This document shows positions 22,741 through 34,105 of a stretch of 42,237 bases of DNA, one piece after another. A model generated the notes under the pieces. That model ran no database searches. It saw only the letters and a program-made list of their open reading frames with translations, and had not been told where the DNA came from. Source of the DNA: Halocafeteria seosinensis (lineage: Eukaryota; Sar; Bigyra; Bicosoecida); contig LVLI01000270.1 in NCBI GenBank assembly GCA_001687465.1, forward strand, positions 1 to 42,237, read 5' to 3'. Positions within the stretch are counted from its first letter, which is position 1. Every line of letters begins with the position of its first letter. Both the position numbers and the translations under genes were made by a program.

Positions 22741-23944
22741 GTTTAACACTGATAATCCTTTGTAACACAAAGTATACAGTAATACTGCCCATACAAAATG
22801 CTTGATGAAAATGCCACCGATTCCTTTTTCTGGTAAAAAGCAATTCTCGATTCACTGGCTATGCAATTGTTGCCATTAATGGATCACAAATGAATTTCGT
22901 AAGAGGCTTCGTACACCTTTACTTAAGTAAGTTAGCAGCATATCTCTTTGTTGCAACAAACACAGCTCTATACTATGGTATGAACCCAGCCAAGAAAGAG
23001 GAATTCTAGAGCAGTTTTTCTCTACGCTCTGGATGGGAATTCCATTGGGAATTCTGGACTGCTTCAACGTGGAATTCAACAAAGGTTACCGATATTTTAA
23101 CTAAGTATTTAAAGCATACTGTCACGACAAGATATTCGCAACTGTAGTCCTTATTAAACATACGCGAGTGCAACATACATACTGGTATGTATACTTATCA
23201 GTAGCTAGCCCCGAGGAACAGATGTGACCAGAATGTCCCTCACCCCACAGAAGGAACCTTATGGGTTCGATAGGATATTTAGCATGCTTTTTCATTATGA
23301 TGAATGGATAGTAGCCACTTCTTGAACTCCAGAACTGCAACTGATTCACTATATTCTTCGGGAGTTTACCCATGTGTGTACTTTGTTACCCCGCCACGTC
23401 TGTAGCACGGTCGGCGTCAATGCCATGCATTCATGTCATCGCAACCATTTCCAACCTCACTCCACATGCCATTCTTGTTTGGTGATACTCAATAGTACTT
23501 TGGATGAGAGGCTAAACAAAAATGGAACCCGACAAGCTGTTGTAACTTGCGCGTGATGTCGCTCCTTGGTCGCACAGGCTCGCAAGCAAGCCAGCGTTAG
23601 GGTTGTATTGTAAGTCAACATGGTGTAACACAGTTTGTATTGATTGTTCGAAGTGGTGAATACGTTTGCTATAAGACAGACTGATAAGGTGCACGAGTCA
23701 ACAATTTATGAGATCACTCTTGGCGCTTTATAAAGCGACTAGATTGGCAAAACTGTTGACTGTTGAATCAGCCACACAAGTGCATAGACGCAATTTCAGG
23801 AGGTTCCACCTCTGCGCATGATTAAGTAAGTAGTTTGAAATGCGCTAACAGCTACGAGTTTGGAAGTGGTCATTGTATCGTATCGTTCGACTTGAGTCTG
23901 TGTCTTCAACCGGTGGTTTTTGTTCAGCTTCGGCGCAGCGGATA
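22741..23944. other. Long divergent spacer between ZIP4-like gene and TM-protein family gene A
   Basis: AT-rich, with many short frames and frequent stops. Minus-strand scraps at about 22880-23080 and 23240-23370 faintly recall the end of a copia-type pol polyprotein, but they are too broken to call. No gene is supported. Confidence 0.4.
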
Positions 23945-24788
23945 ATGACGTTTAGAGCAACTCTGCTTCTTAGCATCGGATTTATAGTCATTAACAATCC
24001 CCAATTAGGTGTGTATGGTAAATTCACGTTGTCAGTTTGAGAGAGTTTCCTGAATTGTCACGATCGTGTCAACCGGCATGCAGTTATTGCCGCTGGATCA
24101 GATGTCGAAGGCCTCCGGGGGTTCGCAAACCACCCTTCTGCTACAGCCGGAATCACCGCCGGCTGTTTTTTACTTGCAATACTAGGGGCTTTTCGATTGT
24201 ATCGACAAACTGCTGTTCCGATACAAACGTTTAAGGGACGAAGAGAGAGGGAAGAGCTACAACTCGCGCCAGCAGAAAGGGTGACTACCTCTGACGAGCA
24301 GTAAGTGTCTTGACACAAACAAAGGATTTAGCAGTATTTGGACACGCTCGTTGCTTTTTTATTATTTTGTCAGAAACCGTGAGGGTGAGGGAGAGATTCA
24401 CATAGCCGTCGAAGGCGAGCTAGATGATCCGAATCATCACAGAGATGCAGAGCCCGACTTCCGTGCGTCTGACACGGGGGAATTGAAGAATTCATATCAT
24501 GAAATTCCTGTTCCCTACGATTATACTGAGCATCCAACAACAAGTAAAGCGGAAGTTCGTTCATCTGAGAGCGATGAGCAAAGGTCTAATGTACGCGAAC
24601 CAGTTTCTGGGGCTACCCGCTCGGCAGCAGGTGCTGAGAGTGGTTCCACGGCATCACACCGGCGCAAGAAGAATGGCACTCTTACCCTCAAGCCAAAATC
24701 CAGGGACAAAAAGAAGTACTGTTCTACTCCCCTCAACGAGGATGGTAAACGAGGTGGAACGTTTCCTGAAGAAGACAACCACAAGTAG
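23945..24788 (+). CDS. Tandem TM-protein family, member A
   Basis: Exons 23945-24008, 24084-24300, 24374-24788; 210 aa. I do not recognise the family. Residues 1-21 look like a cleavable signal peptide, followed by about 20 lumenal/extracellular residues (GLRGFANHP at 31-39) and one helix at 44-61 ending in RLYR. The rest is a hydrophilic tail, acidic near the membrane and then Lys/Arg-rich near the end (KKNGTLTLK, SRDKKK). The likely topology is N-out, C-in. The ATG and signal exon were chosen because a phase-1 intron after the signal also occurs in members C and D. Function unknown. Confidence 0.7.
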
Positions 24789-25744
24789 AGATATGGATAT
24801 CGATACGGTAGATCGTACATTCTTCCTAGAGGGAGGGTTCTACATCAATGGTGATTCACCTATCTGGAGCGCTTCCCAAGGTTACAGACTGTTGCACTGG
24901 AATTCCTTCTTTTTCACAGTGAATGACAAAGGTTCCTAAAGTGGACGTTGCAACAACTTCTGCTGATACGGAAGATTGAAGCAGTGGTGCATGTGTCGCT
25001 GCAATCTCATCATGTCCAGATAGCTTATACATCTACAAATGCATGTTTCCATTTTGATAGTTGAGCCGTAGTTTATGTACTTACATGTGTACTACAGCTG
25101 CTTTCGCGCATCTCTGTAGCGCCGCCGCTCTCCAAAAATCTGAGTGTGTTTCCGTATTTAGCGGTCACTGATGCACCTAGACTTGTGATTCATGATTCCT
25201 GCCATCGTTGTGGTCTCGTCGAGGCACGGACGTTGATGGTACCACAGAGGAGTTGTACCAACAATCAGAACATTGAGCTTCAGAATTTCATCTTTGGATT
25301 CTACCTGACCTTCCCGTGGTATCCCCAGAAGCACTAAACACTGGAAAGAGTGCTGACATCTCGCTTTATAGATCGCTGGTTATTAACTTTTCCAGGTCTA
25401 TGAGGTATTGCCATTCAATTTGAGAAGCAGTTACACGTCTTGTGTTGGTTCAACTTCCAGTACAGGGGGTTGAAGTACCACACACACCCCCTCCAGAGCA
25501 GATACAGAAGTTGCGACAGGACAAGTGGTATTGCTTACAGAGTGCTATTGCTATAGGACTGCACACTAGTTTCTCCTTGCAAATTCTCGTGGTGGTCTGC
25601 TTTCAGGAAAGAGTGGTGGGCAGCAGAGCCACGGGTGGAACTGCTGGTAGAACGTATACACACTCTTAGCACTGAGAGGGAGCCTCTTCTGTCAAATATT
25701 ATATCCTCGTTACGTAAACATGTGTTGCTGAAGTCAAAGCTACA
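24789..25744. other. Spacer between family members A and B
   Basis: Almost 1 kb with no supportable gene. The palindrome TTACGTAA at 25710-25717 lies 27 bp before the ATG of member B. Confidence 0.45.
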
Positions 25745-26603
25745 ATGATCCTCTGGAAAGCGTCTGAACGGGGAGCCAGAAAGCGTGCGGATCGACTACC
25801 GGCTCTCCTCCTCATCATCGTACATGGGCTGACCTGGACCCACTCAGTTTATGCAGCGTCCAATGCAGGCTTACGTGGATTTGCTAACAACCTGGGGGTT
25901 ACATTGGGCATCGTAGCGGGCTCCTTCGGAGTTGCTCTGTTGTTGGCTCTGAAGATTTATAGAGCAACTGCTATCCCGAAGAATCTGCGAGATGCATTGC
26001 ATACGAAGGCCGCTGAAAACGAAGTGAGGTAAGTCGATTCGACGGAGACTGCATTAAACAATGCTTAACATCCCTCCTTACACTCTTTCTCATTTGTTCC
26101 ACAGAATTGAAGGAGAAGGACCATCTGAAGAGCAGGCTCAACAGGGGCCATCTTCGCGAAAGGCTTTGCCACAATCGGCAGTAAAACAGCATACACTAAA
26201 GACTCCACCTAACTCGAGTCCTGGCGCAGAGGTGCAACCATCGTTTCGGTCAACAGGTTTTGGCGGGAAACAACCTCGCAGCAACAAAGGCATGGTGAGC
26301 TCAAATAACGCAGCGTGGGGGAAACAAGTGCAACATGAACAGTCGTTCAAGTCCCAGAGTAGTCGCTTAGCTGTCAAACCGAAGCCAAAGTTACACCGGG
26401 GGGCTTCATCGAAAAGCGGTCTAAATAAGGCAACAGTATCTCCTTCTTCCCGTCAGCTTGACACCAGAGTAAGTCCGCAAGAGCGGAAATTTGATGTCAA
26501 GTCTGGCGATGCGCGAAATATGGGAGATCGCCTAGATGATACTGTGAATCCCATCCATAGTCCCAGAGAGGTTGTTCCTTCGTGGAATGGTGAAGACGAG
26601 TGA
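25745..26603 (+). CDS. Tandem TM-protein family, member B
   Basis: Exons 25745-26028 and 26105-26603; 260 aa. The N-terminus is a long signal segment (basic 3-17, hydrophobic 18-30, likely cut after VYA at 37). It is followed by the shared core GLRGFANN (42-49) and the membrane helix 52-72 with GSF at 59-61 and IYR at 71-73. The tail is about 185 residues, rich in Ser, Gln, Pro and Lys, probably disordered. It lacks the phase-1 intron after the signal that A, C and D have, but keeps the phase-2 intron in the tail. Function unknown. Confidence 0.75.
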
Positions 26604-27212
26604 TCATCCTCGAGGCGACTCTTGTGCGCGACCGTGTACATTTGGGTAGTATAGGTGTCTGGAACTAGTAGTAACAGCAAATCGATAGCTCGGTTCCATG
26701 GACCCGGAAGCTTAGTTAACTGTTAATACGTTGGTTTGGAAAGAACAAAATTCTAGCACTACGAAGTAGTTCCTTCGAATGAATCAGTTGCTCAAATGTA
26801 TCAGAACTTCGGAACTCTACGTGAGCATATGGGCCATCTATCCATTCTAACCTCATAGCATTGACAACTGAAATAGTTGGAGTTGAGAAATACAACAAAA
26901 TCGTCCTGTTGAGAGACTTGAGCCTCAGGCACAAGTCTTGAGGTGCGTTACAGCTTGGGACCCCACGCTTCAACAGGACGGTCAAGTTGAAGCATACCCA
27001 TGTACCAGCAATTGCAACTCGCTATTGTAATTGTTGCACTCTTTTAGTTAGTTTTCCACGTAGTTCGCTGAATTTCGTCACGTGATGGGGAAGGTGTCAT
27101 TCGTGAGGCGCCTTACGTAAAGGTGTATATGGTTCTGCAGTTACAGGGAACTGTCCGCGAGGCAGTTTCCTTGGTGGAATACCCTCCACGCAGAGCAGTT
27201 CAGGGACAAAGG
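26604..27212. other. Spacer between family members B and C
   Basis: A 90-codon minus-strand frame (26985-26716) has no recognisable features. A CACGTG at 27079-27084 and TTACGTAA at 27113-27120 precede member C. Confidence 0.45.
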
Positions 27213-28079
27213 ATGACGCCTTCATCATTAACCCTGGTGCTTCTCCTCTTTGCGGGGAATTCATGTAAGCTGAACACGTACATTGTTCGGAAAGAATGTC
27301 ACTCGACAACTGCATGCCTGCTCTCAGGTCTGGCGGAAGCGGCGGAGACTGGGTTTGGAGCCTTCATTGAAGACCCCCTCATTCCTCTTGTAATCATCGG
27401 AGGATCATTTTTGGTCGCAATTTTGATAGCGGCAAGGATATACAAAAAGTACAAGAAAGAATTCGACGAAGCTCGAAAGAAAGGACAAGGCCAAACAGCT
27501 GCTTCGCCTGTGCGACAGCAGCAAGTTAAGGCCAGCCCAAAGCGACCGAAAGGCAAGACTGGCGACTCGTGAGTACTTGGCTGTCTTTCGTACATGTATA
27601 TATTCACAGCTGGGATAGCTCACTGGGTCTGCTACTTAATGATGCAGGACGATGACGAGTATAGCGATCGACGACGAAAGCAACCATGCGAACCAAACGC
27701 AGAGGAGTCCGACTGAGGCCTCTGCTGTTGGGTATACTCACTCGTAAGCCTACATTATTTAAATTACCAGCGACCGTCCCTGTTTACGATATGTTTTGTC
27801 GCTTGATGCTATGTACATCTCAGGCCCCGGCATTTGCAAGGGGTAGAACGGAGGGACAGCTCTCCAACAAACAACGGATCGCACGCAATTTCCAATACTC
27901 GAGACTCTAATAGGGCAACGGAGGAAGACAAACGTTCAAGGCAGGTCCGCAGCAACATACGTATAGCACCTCGTCGAGGTACAAATCGAGGGCGAAAGTT
28001 TATGGCTGGTGGAAGTGTTCAACCTGATGATGACATCAGCTCAGGTGAACAGAAAGACTCCCGAGACCGAGGAAGGTAG
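27213..28079 (+). CDS. Tandem TM-protein family, member C
   Basis: Exons 27213-27264, 27328-27568, 27648-27743, 27824-28079; 214 aa. The signal peptide is residues 1-18 (MTPSSLTLVLLLFAGNS). The core GFGAFIEDP (26-34) leads into a helix of about 35-56 with GSF at 43-45 and IYKK at 55-58. A charged juxtamembrane helix (YKKEFDEARKKG) follows, then a basic Arg/Ser/Asp tail. The internal ATG at 27213 is preferred over upstream starts because it begins the signal peptide. The first intron is 63 nt and in frame, so read-through would only insert 21 residues before the core. Function unknown. Confidence 0.7.
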
Positions 28080-28944
28080 CCTCCTTCCGGTTATCCACAC
28101 ACTCAAAACCTTCAATAATTGTTTCAACTGAATATTTCGTAGAACCTGCATCCCGGCTTCCTGTTACCTGGAGAGGCAGTTTCGAGCTCTAGTTGTAGTT
28201 AACTACTCTCTCTCGTCAATCTACATGGCGTATAGTGGAGCGTCGACTATAGAAATTCTCTCCCGATCATCGGTGCAATGAAACATTGGCGTTCTACTCA
28301 AATAATTTGTCCCTCATAAAAAATCCTTAAGAATCTAGACAAGGTGTAAATTCCGTAACTCCAAGGAACTTAACTATCTTGACTCGAGTTGGCTGGGTTG
28401 TATAGTTTCTTTCCCTTTATGCATCGTCCATTGTAAGCTTTTAATCCACCACCGCCATGTGGTTCTGCCGTTCTTCAAATGGTAGTTCGTGGATGAACCA
28501 TCACGAGCCAGTTGCGACGTACGCTGTGCACAGTGCGACCGCCGGTCTATGGACCAAGCACTCATTTTCAAGCATATAGCACATATACTATATTGTAATT
28601 TGCTTCAAGATTGTAATTCATCCAAATATTGTTTAGTTACAATTCTATATCACGAAACAATATCCCAAGGAAACAGTATGAATTACCACTAGGACCTTTC
28701 CGTCAACGTCAGTTTCTGCTGCGAAGCGACTGCGGTTGTGACGGCTCCCATTACAGTGCTACTTAGCCTTCGAGGGTTCCCTCCTTCATCAATGGGAACC
28801 AGTGGTAGAGTGCAGAAGTGCTAGGTCCACCAGTAAACGGCTCTTACTTTTTTGTGCGGCGGAGACTTCTTCGCGAACGACGGCTGATGGTTCAACGCAT
28901 GCTGCTGGTGAGCATGGTGTGTTAGAAGGGCAAAAATATCTGAA
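28080..28944. other. Spacer between family members C and D
   Basis: AT-rich, with no coding or RNA gene recognised. Presumably it holds the 3' UTR of C and the promoter of D. Confidence 0.45.
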
Positions 28945-29907
28945 ATGACCTCATCTAGAGCTAAGCACGAACGCCGTGCGAACGTGCTAGGAAACAAACG
29001 TCCCGAGGTGGCTTTAGTGGTGGCAGTGGTTTCTACTCTGCTGCCAGCGTTAGGTATGTTCGGCTGGAAGACAGCGTGGGTTAGGAAGAGGAATCGTTCA
29101 TTTTTTGTCTTTATACAGTATTAGGTGACCAAGGATCGAAAGGGATTGCAGCACTATTTGATCCGCTTTATGTCTTTTTACTAATAGCATTGGGTTCGTT
29201 TGTACTCTCGGCAGCAATCGCGAAGCTTATTTATCACAAAACTCGGACGAAAGAGCTGTCGCAAAAAAGTAAAGGGGAAAGGCATCGCAAGGTTTCAATG
29301 CAGCGTGCTAAACGTCGCTCATCCGTGTCACAAGGGTAGGTGCAAGTTGCAACCAATATTTTATGCCCACATCAGCGTTATGGAGCAGTTAATATCGCTC
29401 GATTGCAGGTCCATAAAACCGAGAGCCGATGATGTGGAAGTATTTTTTGGGGTATCCCCCAACCCCGAATCCCAAGACACAAGACGTAAGTAATGTTAAT
29501 GAAGAAAGAGCGCATGTGCGTGTTATCGACACCATTATTAATACTGGTTGCACCTGCTAGCAGAAGAAACGTCGAAGGAACAGAAACACCAGCCAATGCG
29601 GGGATCGAGGAAGCCTAGCAGAAGACAAAGCACTGGAGGAATCGTACAGGTACAGCCCAGACAGGAGGGCACAAATAGACGCCACTCCAAGACAGCAGAA
29701 GATCCTTCTCCGAAGAAAACAGTTCGGAACGAGGGGGTGGAGCTTCCGCCTACTAATCCATCGCGACGAAAGTCTATTCAATACCCTACGCCCCATATGC
29801 GTAAATCCCCACGCCATCAAAAGAAGGCAGAAACCACCTTAAGTGACCGGAAAACTTCGCGTGGTAGTCGCCGGTCCTCTACCGGAAGCCGTTCCAGCAA
29901 AGGATAG
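28945..29907 (+). CDS. Tandem TM-protein family, member D
   Basis: Exons 28945-29053, 29119-29335, 29409-29485, 29561-29907; 249 aa. A basic N-terminus (5-19) precedes a hydrophobic segment (21-38) that may be a signal anchor. The core GIAALFDP (45-52) then runs into helix 53-75 with GSF at 62-64 and IYH at 74-76. The tail is strongly basic (Arg/Ser/Lys, several SRR and KxSR patches) and ends RSSKG. The last acceptor is TAGCAG (29556-29563), giving two in-frame choices that differ by 3 nt. Most divergent of the four, but the spacing of the core is identical. Function unknown. Confidence 0.68.
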
Positions 29908-30016
29908 CAGGATTGTAGAGGGTTCCGCTTGCATTTCAAGTGGCATAATCCCTGTCAAGGACTCATTCTCTTCTTAATTTAAAGCACGTTGCAACAACTT
30001 TATCCAACGGGAAAGG

Positions 30017-32891
30017 TCAAGTCCAATCCTCTCGAGCTTGTGTCTTCATGCTTTCAATCTTATCCTTTAGCAGTTTTACAGTGCGTCGATGGTATTCCTG
30101 CATAAGATACAAAGACTTATATCAATACGAGCCTTCGGCAACGACCGAGGCATCCCGACGCGTACTTTCATCTGTTGGATTTCACTTTCCAGTAGCGCCC
30201 GGGTCGTCATCAAGTCTATCTGCTCCTTTTCCCTTTGCTTCTGTAAACGTAATGGCAGGAATTGGTCTAGGGATACCCTCAAAATAAGAGTATGGAGGCA
30301 ACTCACTAGTTGTTCAACCCATGGGTTCTCGCTCGAGGAGTAACCTGCCCTCAGCTCTTCCTTGAGCTTATTGTTCTGTATGTAAACCGCTGTACCATCA
30401 TCGTGATATTCCAATGAAAACAGAATAATTCATACCTCCGTCTCCAAGGAAGAAATGCGCTTTCTCATAGACGACACCGTGTCCGTACTCCTGTCTTCAC
30501 GGTATGAGTCTACGTAACCCTCCGTCGGAGGAAGCAAACCACGTAGCCGATTCACTTCGTTCTGGAGCTGGTCGCGTTGTTGCTTAACTTGTTCAAGGTC
30601 TTCGTTTGATCTAGTTTGTTCACCGTTAACCCTCATGCTATTCGACTCGGCTTTCATTCGCCAGTATTCTGCATCGTTGTAATATCTGTCCCGTTCTTGC
30701 CTTACTTGTTCCACGTTAGATTGTTGAATTCCAGAGCCGTCCTGTGGGTTGGAACGATTCCGAAGGTATTCTACCTCCTCTTTTAATTGTTGTTCTCGGG
30801 CCAATTGCTGGTAGTACATGTCGCTAAGTCTCTGTACCAAGCATTGACATGCTCTGGTAATAGAGCGGGTCGTTAATCTGAGAGCGATACTCACTTTAAC
30901 TTCCTCATTATTGTGGTGAGAAGCTGCAGTAGAGTTATCACGTTTTAGGTCCGCTATTACATGATTTAGATATACGATTCGTTGTTGGAGCAAACTAATT
31001 TTCTCTGCAGCACTGGTTACATCACCATCGTTGCCATCAACATCGACACCTGCCGCTTCTGCTCTTTGTCTTAATCTCTGGCATTCCATATTAGACTTCT
31101 GCAGCTCTTTTTGTAAGAGCCGCTTCTCCCTCTGTAGAGGATCCATTCAAAGTATGTCAAAAGCAACGACAATGTACCGAAGATCTCTTACCTGCGCATC
31201 CGTACTAGATTCGTTACCATCCTCAGCTTTCACCGACTGATGTTGGTTCGGACTCGTACCGCTGTAGCGCAACCAATGTACAGTTATCGACACCGTCAGA
31301 AGCTCTAATAATACCAAGTAGGTTTACCTTTCCCCTTGTTTCCGTTCGGCTGACACAATCAATTGACAGTACATGGAAATGAGCGCTTCTACGCGTGTTG
31401 ATCTCATAACAGGGAACGATTTCGAATACCGTAGCGCGTCGCTAACTAGTAAAAGCCGTCTCACTGAATCAAATTGGTCGTCACATGAGAACAACGAACA
31501 AAACAACAAGGAAGAATCCAACCCAATAGCCTCTGCAAAACTCTGAACACTGGAATTATTTCGCGCCCTTTGGAAGAGACCTATGTGAGCAGTCTCGTAC
31601 GTCTGTTGAGAGATTTCTTCAAACTCCTGCCAGCAGTAAGATGTCTCCCCTTTACCAGAGGAGCCCTGACGAGCACTGACAGGAAATGCAACCAATTTCA
31701 GATTCTGAATGGACTTGACTGTCCCAGATCCCGTTATTCCGAAATCAAAGACGAGCATGGACGTGTCAGATTCAATTGCCCTTGCGAAGCACCGCATCAA
31801 GAGCTGCACAGCTACCCTCATCGAGTTAACGCATGCTCGACGCAGTTTGATAGCAGCTTCTGAATGGTTTCTTTCTCTATGTGCACGCAGCTGTATAGGA
31901 TCGCTGTACCACAGGATTGTTTCGTATTCTAAAGAGAGCTCCTCCACTATATAGCCCAGCGCATCCACCCATTCTCCATCACTTAGCATAGCACAAGTCA
32001 CACGAAGCTGAGGCTGTTGTTCTTCGTTCGTTTCATCACCCAATTCACCAAAAGCTTCAGATAGCAATGGCAACAGAAGTCCCTCTTGTGTGCTCACTGG
32101 TGTACTGGTCTCAGGTAAAACCTGACTAAATGATTGAAAATCAGGAAAGCTTAACACAATGACCATATTTTCAAGCTTCTTCAGTTTCGCATGTACCCGC
32201 GCTCCGATTTGCTGCAATACAACTTATCTCAAATGAACAAGCTCTGGATAGTCTACAGAGCATACCCACCTTGCCTAGCATGTACACTTCCGGAGCTCCT
32301 TGCAAATCGAAAACAGAATTTTCGGAAAACTGGAAACTTATAGAATCATTTTGATTATTCCCATTAGTCGATGCACTGCCCTCCAATTCAACCGCGCTCG
32401 GAGACACCGCCTTGATAACTGCCAATCCGCAGTACAGTAGCGTTTTCACTTAGCGAGAGCCAAACAATCCCCTACAGTCCAACCACTTACAAGTTCCTTT
32501 TCCTCGAGCATTTTGCGACCCATGACTTACTCCTACATAAACCTGCAAGTGCGGTATGGGCATCATGAATTGACAGACCCCACCTTATCCACTGTTTACT
32601 CACCTCTGCAGGGACATGTGGGGACGACGACTGCTGCTGCTTCGCCGGTCTCCTGAGTGGGCGAGCATTTTCCTTCGGTGGTTCCGCCTCAGAAGCTTGT
32701 TCGGGCTGTGAAAAGTGGTTCTTTGTCGAGAAACCATGGACAGACGCGGACGATTGCTGCCACCAGTCGTCCTTGCTTGTTTCTTTGCGAGCTTCACGGA
32801 GCACGTCAGCCGTGTTCGGTTTGTTTCGATCACGACCATGATTTCCACTTCGCCATTCCCAGATCTTTGAGGAGGAATGCGAACTCTGCAT
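30017..32891 (-). CDS. Coiled-coil protein of unknown family
   Basis: Ten exons: 32891-32604, 32542-32491, 32418-32270, 32211-31328, 31261-31192, 31131-30895, 30831-30436, 30375-30307, 30240-30166, 30097-30017; 766 aa. Residues 1-110 are polar and low complexity. About 110-460 is a mixed alpha/beta globular region (ALGYIVEELSLEYETILWYSD, SMLVFDFGITGSG) that I cannot assign. From about 480 to the end it is a long coiled coil (LLQKELQKSNMECQRLRQR, LEQVKQQRDQLQNEVNRLR, LLKDKIESMKTQ). A globular head plus coiled coil suggests a scaffold, centrosomal/ciliary or Golgi tether protein, but that is only a guess. An upstream exon beyond 32891 is possible, since the ATG lies just after a splice-like sequence. 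Confidence 0.6.
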
Positions 32892-33112
32892 CCTTACCTA
32901 AAGCGAAGAAAAGCAGGTCCCTCACCCTTACATGGAGCTACGCAAGGTCCAATCACCTCCATACTCCCTTACAACGATTGAAGTTGGGAGATTGTGGAAG
33001 TAGTCAGCTGGCATAAGACAAATACGATTCTGTGTTGGTATGTGACATCAAGTACAAATCTAATCTTAGCTACTTCTAAAATTGAATCAACACAGTATCT
33101 TGACAGAGAAAT

Positions 33113-33642
33113 ATGAAGCGGCAGCTTTTTCGTTTGGAGAACTTCAAATTCGGCGTCTACTTGGTGGGTACGTGGCTTGATATATGACGTTCTGGATTTC
33201 AACAAATGAATATCACGTTCACTCGTGATAAACAGTGCCGATTTTGACCGTAGTTGTCTTCAGCTCTCCAACCTTGTACGAGACAATAATCAAGAACGTA
33301 CGTGGCGTGTGGAATCGATCATCTGAGCACTCAGGTAACTCTGGCCTTTACGAGGCGTTCGCAGACACAATACGTTGTATTTCCCCGATCTACACCGGCC
33401 ACAGAGGGGAATGAAGATCTGGATGAAGAGGAAGAGTTTGCAGGCCTGAAGCGACCCATGGATGTTCACATCGATGAAGAAACAGAAGCTAAACTTGATG
33501 AATGGGTGAGTGGGAGAGAGAGTCTCAGTTACGCTCCATTCTATGCCATATAAGCGAAGGCTTCTTTGCGCAGATCCGGATAGGCAATCAGAATCGTGTG
33601 GAACAAATTAAGCGGCTTGCTCAAGAGTCTGACCAACGATAA
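33113..33642 (+). CDS. PET100: PET100-like cytochrome c oxidase assembly factor
   Basis: Four small exons, 33113-33167, 33236-33297, 33365-33505, 33574-33642, give 108 aa. The N-terminus RLENFKFGVYLVVPILTVVVF (8-28) is the PET100 signature of an N-terminal membrane helix, followed by PTLYETIIKN and QYVVFP, which match the family's conserved extramembrane segment. The remainder is acidic and helical. PET100 sits in the mitochondrial inner membrane and helps build complex IV. The 67-nt intron 33298-33364 was chosen over an earlier acceptor because it restores the KN..QYVVFP junction. Divergent from the coiled-coil gene (221 bp between ATGs). The short exons would hide it from simple ORF scanning. 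Confidence 0.75.
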
Positions 33643-34105
33643 AGCAAATTCGAAGCAGTACGCAACCGTATAGTCCAATCGGAGCTGAAGACTATGAACC
33701 TCAATAGTGTTGATAAAAGGTGATCGCTACTAGGAACCCTTACGAAGCCATCTTCGTGGCCGGAATACAAATGGAATTCAGATACCGAGAAACTGCAAGT
33801 TGCAACTTTGCAACCCGTTTGTCTTTCGGGTACCAGTCAGCATTATCATGGACTGGACACAATGATTTTGTCCATTCGACTCGGTGGAGCTAGGATTCTC
33901 AATAGATAGTCAAAGCCTTCTCACTCAAAGGCTTCAAAGCAGGAACTGAAATAAACTTCAACCAAACGATCTTTCCGCTCTTTTCCATGAGGCTAGCCAC
34001 TAAGACTGGTCTACGTGCCTCATTGCAATACCCACCATGGACATGACTAGATAGAACTCCTTTTGAGAAGTGTTAGCTGTTGTTTCTGCAGGGTGGAGAA
34101 GCACC
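33643..34105. other. Intergenic, PET100-like to IQ-motif gene
   Basis: No gene recognised. Contains the 3' UTR of the PET100-like gene and the promoter of the IQ-motif gene. Confidence 0.5.

Noticed and set aside
22876-23373. Minus-strand fragments faintly like the end of a copia-type pol polyprotein
   Set aside because: Only short matches in different frames with stops, no LTRs and no recognisable catalytic motif. Not enough to call a mobile element.
25146-25669. Two short plus-strand frames that might be a fifth TM-family member
   Set aside because: Neither contains the G...F...GSF...Y core or a signal peptide.
26716-26985. 90-codon minus-strand frame between family members B and C
   Set aside because: No family resemblance, no plausible promoter or partner exon found.
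32892-33000. Possible extra upstream exon for the coiled-coil gene
   Set aside because: The candidate intron would be only about 35 nt and leads to a frame with a stop. Kept the ATG at 32891.
33302-33364. Earlier acceptor extending PET100 exon 3 upstream in frame
   Set aside because: It would insert about 10 unconserved residues and make the intron only about 37 nt. The later acceptor gives a 67-nt intron and restores the conserved junction.
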